Of a stretch of 5,464 nt of DNA, positions 1 through 5,464 are shown in pieces (within the stretch, counting starts at the first letter, position 1; the number at the start of each line of letters is the position of its first letter). The notes under the pieces are model-generated. The model did not search any database. It was not told the DNA's origin and saw nothing but the letters and a program-made list of their open reading frames with translations. A program made the translations under genes and the position numbers. Source of the stretch: Thiohalobacter sp. (lineage in GTDB: Bacteria; Pseudomonadota; Gammaproteobacteria; DSM-19610); the NCBI GenBank assembly GCA_027080445.1, contig JALWRY010000258.1:1-5464 (forward strand). Reading direction: 5' to 3'.

Positions 1-2021
1 ATGTCCGTCGGTACATCCACCGCGTTGTTCGGCACACTCACCGACACCAGCGTCGGGCGGGTTGTATCGACGGCTGTGCCCGTCGTGAAGGTACTGCTTA
101 CCGGTCCGGCAAAGGCGTTTCCGGCCAGATCGGCTATCTGGGCGCTGACCGTCAGGGTATGCAACAAAGAAGGCGCCAGCGCAGTTGTCGGTGTAAACGT
201 CAGACGACGGTTACCGTCCGACAAGGCGATCGATCCGGGTACGTCGCTGCCGGCCGCTTGCAACGTCACCTTGGTCTGGATGCCGATCAGGTTCAATGGC
301 TCGTCGAACAGCAACTCGATGCGCGTATTGGCCGGCACGTTACTGAAACCGTCCGCCGGTGATAGGCCGACCAGGACTGGCGGCGTTGTATCGGCGTCAA
401 AGCCGGTGCTGAAGCTGAAGAAACGACTGCCGGTCAGCAGGTTGCCGGCGGCATCCGTAATCCGGCCGGCATCCAGGGTGACGCTGAAACTGCGCCCGAC
501 TGGCCAGGGTTGTTCGGGGACGAAGGACACGGTCAAACCGTCGGCATCCACCTGGATCATGCCCGGCAGATTCTGGAAAGTCGTGTTGTCGCGCACACTG
601 AAACTGACCGCATCCAGGGTCGCCGGGTCCATGGGTTCGTCGAAGCGCACAGTATAAGGTGCGTTGACAGGCACACCGCTCTGGCCATTGACCAGACTGG
701 TGCTCACCACCGTGGGCGGGACATCGTCGATGAATTCACCCGTGGTGAACTGACTGCGGCTGATGCCGGCGATCGGGTTACCGGCAACATCGCGGACACC
801 CTGAATTTCCAGTGTATAAGTCGTGAATGCACTGAGGGATTCCGCCGGCTTGAACGTGATCGACAGATGATCATCGGATAATTGCAGTTCGCCGGCAATG
901 GCCAGCGTATTCTGGAACAGTCGCACTGAACCGACAATAACGGAATCCGGGCGCAGGGGTTCGTTAAAGCGCACTACCATGCGACCGTTGGTGGGGAAGT
1001 CAATAAAGCCGTCAACAGGATCGACCTGCGCGACGGCCGGTGGTGTCGTGTCGGGATTAAGCGGATCGGTTCCCTGACTGAATTCATCCAGATTGGAAAT
1101 ACCGTCGCCGTCGGAATCAACGAAAGCATCTGCGGCATTCAGGGGATCAAAGCCGAAGGCGACTTCATATTGGTCCGGCAGGCCGTCGCCGTCGCTGTCA
1201 CCCAGCGTAGGGTCAGTACCCAGCGCGAGCTCCTCGCCATTGGTCAGGCCGTCGCCATCGAGATCGGCATCGGCGGAACCCAGTACCGTGAGGGTATTAT
1301 CGGGGCCGCTGACGCCACTGGACTGACCGGCTGTATTGGTCGCCTGCAACACAAAAGAACCGGCGGCATCGGCGCGGATACTGACGGCCAGATCCGCCGA
1401 TAAACCGTCAGCCGCCACTACGGCACTGTCAATGGTTAACGCCGAAGGAACAAAGGCCGGCGTAAAAGTAAAGCCGGCGCCGGTCAGGTTTTCACCGCTG
1501 ACTGTCAAAGTCGGTATCGGTGTACCGGCCAGCACAAAGCGCGTTGACAAACCTGTCACGACAGGCACGACCTGTACCTGGAAATCCGCATCGGCGCTGA
1601 CGGTGTTGCCACCAACGGTCACCGTCAACGGCCCGGTCGACGCGCCGGTCGGCACATCCACCTCTAGACGCGTCGCTGTCGCCGACACCACCGTGGCAGC
1701 AACCCCGTTAAACGCAACCTGATTATTGGCCGCCACCGTGCTGAAGCCGCGACCGTCAATGGTCACGCGGGTACTGACCGTACCCACTGAGGGCGATACA
1801 CCCAGAATCGCAAACGGCGCCAGTACCGAGCGGGTCACGGACAGATGATTGCCGACTTCGTCATAGACATAGTCGATGGCCACGCCCGTGGAATCCGTGG
1901 CTTTGGTCAAGCGATCCAGTTCGTCGTAAAAATAGCGGTATCCGATATCGGCGAATGCCGACCGCCCTCCCCCTGCGAACACCAAGACCAAAACCATTAT
2001 CCAATTTGTCAGTTTTTGCAT
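1..2021 (-). CDS. Secreted multi-domain protein: signal peptide, YD repeat, IPT/TIG, calcium loops, SbsA-like Ig domains (partial, C-terminus off left edge)
   Basis: I translated this frame by hand and found 673 codons with no stop, running off the left edge. The start is the ATG at 2019-2021. It has an AGGTAAGGG-type ribosome site 7 nt upstream, and the only upstream in-frame codons end at a TGA at 2064-2066. Residues 1-24 form a signal peptide with a hydrophobic core (MVLVLVFAG) and a likely cleavage at AFA|D. Residues 28-64 are one YD-repeat segment (YDELDRL, then YDEVGN). Residues 69-136 resemble an IPT/TIG domain (ILGVSPSVG, GRGF, a VxFNG motif), and about 137-248 is a further Ig-like region. 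Residues 251-320 hold three Asp-rich calcium-type loops. SbsA-like Ig domains (Big_5 type, opening DTTPP or DDVPP and closing FTTG or FSTG) span about 324-428, 432-540 and 544-649; a fourth starts at 652. This predicts an exported, calcium-stiffened adhesin-like or RHS N-terminal region. Because such N-termini often precede long YD-repeat and RHS-core parts, it may be a second RHS giant, but the missing 3' end must decide. Confidence 0.95.
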   Translation of the reverse strand, partial: MQKLTNWIMVLVLVFAGGGRSAFADIGYRYFYDELDRLTKATDSTGVAIDYVYDEVGNHLSVTRSVLAPFAILGVSPSVGTVSTRVTIDGRGFSTVAANNQVAFNGVAATVVSATATRLEVDVPTGASTGPLTVTVGGNTVSADADFQVQVVPVVTGLSTRFVLAGTPIPTLTVSGENLTGAGFTFTPAFVPSALTIDSAVVAADGLSADLAVSIRADAAGSFVLQATNTAGQSSGVSGPDNTLTVLGSADADLDGDGLTNGEELALGTDPTLGDSDGDGLPDQYEVAFGFDPLNAADAFVDSDGDGISNLDEFSQGTDPLNPDTTPPAVAQVDPVDGFIDFPTNGRMVVRFNEPLRPDSVIVGSVRLFQNTLAIAGELQLSDDHLSITFKPAESLSAFTTYTLEIQGVRDVAGNPIAGISRSQFTTGEFIDDVPPTVVSTSLVNGQSGVPVNAPYTVRFDEPMDPATLDAVSFSVRDNTTFQNLPGMIQVDADGLTVSFVPEQPWPVGRSFSVTLDAGRITDAAGNLLTGSRFFSFSTGFDADTTPPVLVGLSPADGFSNVPANTRIELLFDEPLNLIGIQTKVTLQAAGSDVPGSIALSDGNRRLTFTPTTALAPSLLHTLTVSAQIADLAGNAFAGPVSSTFTTGTAVDTTRPTLVSVSVPNNAVDVPTD
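1062..1271 (-). other. Three tandem DxDxDG calcium-binding loops within the secreted protein
   Basis: Residues 251-320 of the left-hand protein contain three Asp-rich loops: DADLDGDGLTNGEE at 251-264, DSDGDGLPDQYE at 275-286 and DSDGDGISNLDE at 302-313. Each is followed by a G[TF]DP-type turn (GTDPT, GFDPL, GTDPL). The Asp spacing and the acidic residue at loop position 12 match thrombospondin type 3 and EF-hand-like loops, which bind Ca2+ in extracellular proteins. They sit exactly between the IPT/Ig part and the SbsA-like Ig array, so they probably act as a calcium-rigidified linker. Calcium binding is inferred from the motif only. Confidence 0.85.
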
Positions 2022-2134
2022 GCCGTTGCCCTTACCTGTTCTGGTGTGCCGCTCTTGGTTTACTCACCTGGTTATCTACGAATCTATCGCTACAGACCGC
2101 ACCCAATACAAATTAACTAGCGCAAATAATTTCA
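2022..2134. other. Intergenic gap between the 168-aa membrane protein gene and the secreted giant
   Basis: Apart from the ribosome site at 2029-2037, I see no convincing signal in this gap. There is no GC-rich stem followed by a T-run to act as a terminator. There are only weak promoter-like hexamers: TTGTAT with GATAGA 17 nt later on the minus strand, the second matching the -10 consensus at three of six positions. The giant could therefore be read from the upstream genes or from its own weak promoter; the sequence does not settle it. This gap is also where the AT-rich cassette meets GC-rich coding sequence again. Confidence 0.5.
2029..2037 (-). promoter_or_regulatory. Ribosome binding site of the secreted multi-domain protein
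   Basis: On the minus strand this reads AGGTAAGGG, ending 7 nt before the ATG at 2021. It is the best Shine-Dalgarno-like site in the window. It fixes the start of a gene that has no stop in the window and shows that the gene can be translated independently of the cassette upstream. Confidence 0.7.
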
Positions 2135-2641
2135 TTACATTTCTTCTAAACCGCTTTTCTCTTCAAGCCATTTGATAAATCTGGGTGATTCAGACATGAG
2201 GTTATTTAAATAAAAATAATCATTTTCTAGAACCACTTTATGATTAGCTCCTCCCCGACCTAGTGGAGTTATAAAATGCTTAAGATATTTTACTTTATGT
2301 TTACCAATCTCTTTTACAGAAGTAACTTCATAGTTTTTTGTTCGACCAAAGTAATAGCGCACTGTAAATGTGCCATCACCCTCAATCTTTATGCGTTGAG
2401 CAGTATGCATACCCTGATAGCCTATTAGCATAGTCAACGAGAAAATAGCCAACAGAATTAATAAAGGAATTCCATAAATAATGATCGCCTTAACATTAGG
2501 GTAGAACCGCAAAAGCCCAGAAATCACGTAGTATGACTGAACTAAGGCGCCACATCCCACTACAACAGCTATCCATATTCCATAACCTTTATCACCGAAT
2601 GACCTATCAACAAAGGAATTTGCAGACTGCACACCCATCAT
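2135..2641 (-). CDS. Small membrane protein with C-terminal soluble domain; second candidate immunity protein
   Basis: I do not recognise this 168-aa protein as a named family. Two hydrophobic segments are clear, at about residues 20-44 (IWIAVVVGCGALV) and 51-75 (AIIIYGIPLLILLAIFSLTML). After them, residues 83-168 form a soluble, mixed charged domain of alternating short strands (RIKIEGDGTFTVRYYFGR) that ends in a helix around FIKWLEEKSGLEE. That pattern of a strand-rich body closed by a C-terminal helix, following two membrane helices, recalls bacterial PH-like membrane proteins, but this is only a visual resemblance. The start is ATG at 2641; a second ATG follows at 2638, and upstream in-frame codons up to the TAA at 2747-2749 contain no ATG, GTG or TTG. 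No strong ribosome site is present. The gene is AT-rich (28% GC over 2161-2220 and 38% over 2461-2520). It lies 62 bp after the 125-aa gene on the same strand, so it is probably co-transcribed with the RHS gene. Confidence 0.8.
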   Translation of the reverse strand: MMGVQSANSFVDRSFGDKGYGIWIAVVVGCGALVQSYYVISGLLRFYPNVKAIIIYGIPLLILLAIFSLTMLIGYQGMHTAQRIKIEGDGTFTVRYYFGRTKNYEVTSVKEIGKHKVKYLKHFITPLGRGGANHKVVLENDYFYLNNLMSESPRFIKWLEEKSGLEEM

Positions 2642-2682
2642 CTGTGCGCGAAATATTCCAAGACTGTTTCTACTGTATACAT
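2638..2682 (-). CDS. Possible 14-codon leader ORF overlapping the 168-aa gene start (ATGA)
   Basis: In the 62-bp gap between the two membrane-protein genes, a short frame starts at the ATG at 2680-2682 and encodes MYTVETVLEYFAHR. It ends at TGA 2638-2640, which overlaps the ATG at 2639-2641 of the next gene in an ATGA junction. This arrangement could allow translational coupling for a gene that has no good ribosome site of its own. The leader itself also lacks a well-placed ribosome site (AAAGG lies about 15 nt upstream), and so short a frame can occur by chance. Confidence 0.2.
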   Translation of the reverse strand: MYTVETVLEYFAHR

Positions 2683-2703
2683 AAAATAGATCTGTCGCCT
2701 TTC

Positions 2704-3081
2704 TTATCTCTTGGTTATCTGGTAGATGAATCTGCCGATATCTGAATTAATTACAACAATCATCAGAACGACAAACGAGAAAAAATATATCAATATCTTG
2801 ATGATTAATGATTTCTCCCTTTCGCGCGTCATTTTCCCGCTTGCTTTTTCATGCGCCAAATACTTTTTCCATCCATCCAGTACTATCCAGCCCACAGTTA
2901 TAAACGACAAACCCAGAATCCACCCCAATATTGTTTTAACTGGTTCTATGTCAGTGGAGCCAGCATCCAGCTCAAACGCCTTGAAGACCTGGCCAATAAC
3001 TATGCTGACCATCAGCAGAATTAGAACTGCATATAGCAGCAGCCATCCTTTCTTCTCGGAAAACTGGTTATCCCTACTCAT
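2704..3081 (-). CDS. Small three-helix membrane protein; first candidate immunity protein of the RHS cassette
   Basis: This 125-aa protein matches no family that I can name. Three hydrophobic stretches are visible: residues 12-33 (GWLLLYAVLILLMVSIVIGQ), 51-68 (ILGWILGLSFITVGWIVL) and 92-111 (LIIKILIYFFSFVVLMIVVI). A basic loop at 72-90 (KKYLAHEK, MTREREK) lies between the second and third, so that loop is probably cytoplasmic by the positive-inside rule, and three helices would place the termini on opposite sides. There is no signal peptide. The ATG at 3081 is the only possible start, because the frame closes upstream at a TGA at 3106-3108. It lies 7 nt after the RHS stop codon with only a weak GAG 13 nt upstream, so translation is probably coupled to the RHS gene. 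Position, small size and AT-rich composition (30% GC over 2761-2820) fit an immunity gene directly after a toxin tip. Function is inferred from context; a general accessory membrane protein is the alternative. Confidence 0.8.
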   Translation of the reverse strand: MSRDNQFSEKKGWLLLYAVLILLMVSIVIGQVFKAFELDAGSTDIEPVKTILGWILGLSFITVGWIVLDGWKKYLAHEKASGKMTREREKSLIIKILIYFFSFVVLMIVVINSDIGRFIYQITKR

Positions 3082-3088
3082 CGTCGGA

Positions 3089-5464
3089 CTACATCTCGCA
3101 CGGAGTCATTCCTTCAGGGTCTCCAAACCTATCATTAATATAATTAAGAAACGCTATTGTCGCATCCTGCGCTAGTCCGCCCGCCAGCCCCGCAAGTCCG
3201 CCTTTTAATCCGCCTCGCGCTGGATTGAATGAACGCGTTTTATTAAAAAACTCACCGAGGGCTCCACCAGCAAACCCTCCTAGCGTTCCACCTGCAGTAT
3301 TTTGAGAACCATCTTGCATAGCACCACTCGTAAGTCCTGCTGTTAGAAGCCCAGTCAATGCACCCGCCCTGCCCCCGCCAACGCCACCCGCGAGCCCACC
3401 TATTACAGCATTACCAGTTGGACCAGCACCTACTGCCTGCGAAATAGCTTCGGCGCCACCTCCCAAAACCGCTCCACCTGCGGCACCGAGAAGGATGCCT
3501 GTAGGTCCTCCTTTCGCTCCTTCTATTCCACCGGCAACAGCTCCACCAACTCCAGCCCCGATTATATTTATAGTGTTCTGCGATAACCTGAAAAGACCCA
3601 ATGGGTCGATAAAAATAACAGGATTACCGTTTACATATGCATAAAGGTTACTTGCGGCCCCAACACCAATAACATCTTCACTCAAGAACCGACCGACCAC
3701 AGGGTCATAGAACCTCGCTCTGTAGTAATAGAGCCCATCAGTTACTGGCAACCTTCCCGTGTACTGAATCGGGAAGTTTGTCGTCGTTGTGGTGAGTGAC
3801 GATTGACCATAGGGCTCATAGCTGAAAGTTTGCTTGAGCGCGCCCGTTCCATCGGTCGTGGCCGTGGTGCTGTTGATGGCATCACGGGCTGTGTAATCCT
3901 GTGATCCATCGCTCTGTGTGACGGCCAGGTGGTCGTCGATCACACGACCGGTCAGGATCGACAAGGCGTTACCGGTATCGTCGGTCTGACGCACCACATT
4001 GGTCAGATCATCGGTCAGGTAATCGGTGGTGTTGTTCCCCGCCGGACCGGTGACCTGTTGGCTGATCAGGTTGTTGAAGGCATCATAGGTAAAGGTGGTC
4101 ACAGTGCCGTTGGGTTCATTGATGCCGGTCAGGCGGTTACGGCTGTCCCAGTTGTAGCTGGTGACGCCGTCGGGGCTGCTCTTGGTCAGCCGGTTGCCGT
4201 TTTCGTCGTAGGTATAAGTGGTGTCACCCCGACGGATCAGGCGGTTGGCGGCGTCGTATTGCGCGGTACTGCTGTCCGTGATGTAGGGCGCTCCCAGTTT
4301 GTTATCCAGTGTTGTGCGATTACCGGCTTTGTCGTAACTGTAGGTCTGACGATCGATGTCGCCACCGGCATTCTTATGCACAATCGACAATATGCGGCTT
4401 AAGGCATCGTAAGATTGCGTGGTTGTCACGCCATTATCGCGGTTTAATTGGGTACGGCGGTTCAAGGCGTCGTAGCTGAAGTCCACACCCGCCTGTGGAC
4501 TGGCTGCCCGCAACAGATTGCCGACCGGGTCGTAACTGTAGTTCACGGCAGGCTGCCCCAATACCTGGCGTGAGGTGGTACGGCTCAGGGCGTCGTACTG
4601 GTAATCGAGGGTGCCGTTGGCCGCGGTCTCGCGCAGCAGACGTCCCCGGGCATCATACTGGAAGGTCTGCACGCCCCCAGCCGAATCGGCGATACGCACC
4701 AGGCGCCCGCGGGCGTCGTAACTGTTCTCCACCGTGCTGCCATCGGCATAGCGTTCCTTGATCAAACGGTTGAGGCCGTCGTATTCGAAGCGGTTCACCT
4801 GACCCCGGCGGTCGGTCATGGTGATCAGATTGCCGTTCAGGTCGTAGGCGAAGGTCTCGGTCTTGCCCAGGGCGTCGGTGCGACTGGCGGCCCGGTTCAT
4901 GACGTCATAGGTGAACGAGACGGTGTTGCCGCGGGCGTCGGTGACCGATAGCAGATTGCCAACCGGATCGTAGCTGAAGGCGGTAATTTTACCTTTGGGA
5001 TCAGTCTGCGAAACGATGCGGTCAAGTTTGTCGTAGACCAGTTTGGTATGGCGGCCCAGCGGGTCGATGGTCTCGATCAGGCGACCGACGGCGTCGTATC
5101 TGAATTGGGTGATATTACCCAGCGCATCGGTGGTCTTAACCAGGTTGCCAAAGGCGTCGTAGCTGAGCGCGGTCTTACTGCCGGCGGCATCGGTGACTTC
5201 CACCGGCAGGCCGCGGCTGTTGTAGCGGAAGCGGCTGGTGTGGCCATTGGCGTCAGTCATGCTCAGAAGGTTACCCTTGGCGTCATAGCTCATGCGCGTG
5301 GTATTGCCCAGGGCATCGGTGATCGAGGTTGGTTTGTTGAAACGCAGGTCGTAGGTAAAGGTCGAGACATTACCCAGGGCATCGGTGCGCGTAAGGATGT
5401 TGCCGTTCTCGTCGCGGGTCTGGCTGAAATCGCCGCTGCTGATGTCGCCGCAGAATTCACAAGT
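3089..5464 (-). CDS. YD-repeat/RHS core protein with glycine-rich C-terminal tip (partial, N-terminus off right edge)
   Basis: The frame is open from the right edge to TAG at 3089-3091, giving 791 residues. The internal ATG at 5293 is not the start, because the repeats continue in frame to 5464. About 21 YD repeats (YDAxGN/YDALNR type, some degenerate such as YN or WD) fill residues 13-480. RHS proteins of this kind form a beta-cage that encapsulates a C-terminal effector. Residues 568-624 are the RHS-associated core (YTGR, YYYRARFYDP, GRFLSED, NLYAYV), which ends at PVIFIDPLGL, an exact PxxxxDPxGL autoproteolysis signature. The last 167 residues are a Gly/Ala-rich tip with no recognisable nuclease, deaminase or protease motif. 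Two small membrane-protein genes follow immediately, as immunity genes do in polymorphic toxin systems. A CxxC pair (CEFC, residues 2-5) sits at the cut edge. Delivery route is unknown: no VgrG, PAAR or signal peptide is visible, since the N-terminus is missing. The family call is firm; toxin activity is inference. Confidence 0.97.
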   Translation of the reverse strand, partial: TCEFCGDISSGDFSQTRDENGNILTRTDALGNVSTFTYDLRFNKPTSITDALGNTTRMSYDAKGNLLSMTDANGHTSRFRYNSRGLPVEVTDAAGSKTALSYDAFGNLVKTTDALGNITQFRYDAVGRLIETIDPLGRHTKLVYDKLDRIVSQTDPKGKITAFSYDPVGNLLSVTDARGNTVSFTYDVMNRAASRTDALGKTETFAYDLNGNLITMTDRRGQVNRFEYDGLNRLIKERYADGSTVENSYDARGRLVRIADSAGGVQTFQYDARGRLLRETAANGTLDYQYDALSRTTSRQVLGQPAVNYSYDPVGNLLRAASPQAGVDFSYDALNRRTQLNRDNGVTTTQSYDALSRILSIVHKNAGGDIDRQTYSYDKAGNRTTLDNKLGAPYITDSSTAQYDAANRLIRRGDTTYTYDENGNRLTKSSPDGVTSYNWDSRNRLTGINEPNGTVTTFTYDAFNNLISQQVTGPAGNNTTDYLTDDLTNVVRQTDDTGNALSILTGRVIDDHLAVTQSDGSQDYTARDAINSTTATTDGTGALKQTFSYEPYGQSSLTTTTTNFPIQYTGRLPVTDGLYYYRARFYDPVVGRFLSEDVIGVGAASNLYAYVNGNPVIFIDPLGLFRLSQNTINIIGAGVGGAVAGGIEGAKGGPTGILLGAAGGAVLGGGAEAISQAVGAGPTGNAVIGGLAGGVGGGRAGALTGLLTAGLTSGAMQDGSQNTAGGTLGGFAGGALGEFFNKTRSFNPARGGLKGGLAGLAGGLAQDATIAFLNYINDRFGDPEGMTPCEM
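3092..3592 (-). other. Variable C-terminal tip of the RHS protein: glycine-zipper-like, possible membrane-active effector
   Basis: This covers residues 625-791, everything after DPLGL. I count 47 Gly in 167 residues, concentrated in 636-764 with much Ala, Val, Leu and Ile and repeated blocks such as AGVGGAVAGG, GGLAGGVGGG and GGLAGLAGGLAQD. These GxxxG-rich hydrophobic runs resemble glycine zippers that pack membrane helices. A short polar tail (FLNYINDRFGDPEGMTPCEM) ends the protein. Gly codons here are largely GGT and GGA (none of seven is GGC in the stretch around 3260-3300), unlike the GGC-rich YD region. Either the tip inserts into membranes, or it is a translocation or linker segment whose enzymatic end has been lost. 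Confidence 0.75.
3593..3763 (-). other. RHS-associated core domain with PxxxxDPxGL self-cleavage motif
   Basis: Residues 568-624 carry the hyperconserved RHS core: YTGR, then GLYYYRARFYDP, GRFLSED, NLYAYVNGNP and finally DPLGL, coded by 3593-3607. In studied RHS effectors the Asp of DPxGL takes part in aspartyl autoproteolysis that frees the tip inside the cage. The key Asp (620), Pro (621) and Gly (623) are all present, so cleavage after Leu624 is expected. That would release the 167-residue tip. Confidence 0.93.
4040..5428 (-). repeat. YD-repeat array (about 60-66 bp units) in the RHS gene
   Basis: Tandem peptide repeats of about 20-22 residues appear at DNA level as a recurring GGCGTCGTA-like word on the plus strand, the complement of codons for Tyr-Asp-Ala. 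It occurs near 4252, 4468, 4588, 4709, 5091 and 5154, with variants such as GGCATCATA and GGCGTCATA elsewhere. Individual units are diverged, but the shared word gives short homology within the gene. Such homology could support unit gain or loss and exchange with related RHS genes. Confidence 0.85.

Noticed and set aside
1..657. 218-codon open frame on the plus strand
   Set aside because: It is antisense to the secreted giant, whose minus-strand translation has clear Ig-like repeats. The plus-strand product is low-complexity Ser/Val/Arg with no domain.
704..937. 77-codon minus-strand frame
   Set aside because: It is in a different frame from the Ig-domain translation covering the same bases, with no domain-like content.
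1093..1722. Several plus-strand frames of 77-128 codons
   Set aside because: They mirror the calcium loops and Ig domains on the other strand. Ser/Pro-rich products result from complementing Asp/Gly codons.
1845..2120. 91-codon plus-strand frame spanning the start of the secreted protein
   Set aside because: It is antisense to a signal peptide and YD repeat and crosses the intergenic gap; no family resemblance.
2022..2134. Terminator or strong promoter in the intergenic gap
   Set aside because: No stem with a T-run and no good -10/-35 pair could be found by eye; only weak hexamer matches are present.
2726..3175. 149-codon plus-strand frame
   Set aside because: It is antisense to the three-helix membrane protein and the RHS 3' end. 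The minus-strand reading has well-formed membrane segments and a tight junction with the RHS gene.
3929..4402. 157-codon plus-strand frame rich in Val/Gly
   Set aside because: It is antisense to the YD repeats; its composition is simply the complement of repeat codons.
4495..4761. 88-codon plus-strand frame
   Set aside because: It is antisense to YD repeats and Arg/Pro/Gly-rich without a recognisable domain.
5291..5293. Internal ATG as the start of the RHS gene
   Set aside because: The frame stays open to the window edge and the 57 upstream codons encode further YD repeats, so the true start is outside the window.
4040..5428. CRISPR-like periodic repeat
   Set aside because: The 60-66 bp periodicity is diverged and in frame with YD peptide repeats; there are no identical direct repeats with unique spacers.

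Overview
The window looks like an accessory locus from a Gram-negative bacterium, probably a proteobacterium. The reasons are a type I signal peptide, Shine-Dalgarno-like sites and proteobacterial-style YD-repeat/RHS and SbsA-type Ig-like architectures; the exact taxon cannot be fixed from the sequence. All four convincing genes are on the minus strand, so the locus reads from right to left. There are no RNA genes, insertion sequences or CRISPR arrays that I can support.

Right half (5464 to 3089): the C-terminal 791 residues of a large YD-repeat/RHS protein whose N-terminus lies beyond the right edge. About 21 YD repeats lead into an intact RHS core that ends in the self-cleavage signature PxxxxDPxGL. 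A 167-residue Gly/Ala-rich variable tip follows. Middle (3081 to 2135): two short, AT-rich genes for small integral membrane proteins, of 125 aa (three predicted membrane segments) and 168 aa (two membrane segments and a C-terminal soluble domain). The first starts 7 nt after the RHS stop. This is the position of immunity genes in polymorphic-toxin loci.

Left part (2021 to 1): after a 113-bp gap and a good ribosome binding site, a second large gene begins and runs off the left edge. Its 673 visible residues are a signal peptide, a single YD-repeat segment, an IPT/TIG-like domain, another Ig-like stretch, three DxDxDG calcium-type loops and three complete SbsA-like Ig domains with a fourth just starting. 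It has no stop inside the window, so simple ATG-to-stop searches miss it.

Working model (inference): this is a tandem array of exported YD-repeat giants. The rightmost protein carries a glycine-zipper tip that may act on membranes and is followed by membrane-protein immunity candidates. Base composition supports cassette exchange. The YD-repeat part is about 62% GC near 3841-3960, the core and tip are about 40-50%, and the two small genes fall to about 28-38% on the lines I counted. The shift occurs just N-terminal to the RHS core rather than at the cleavage site.
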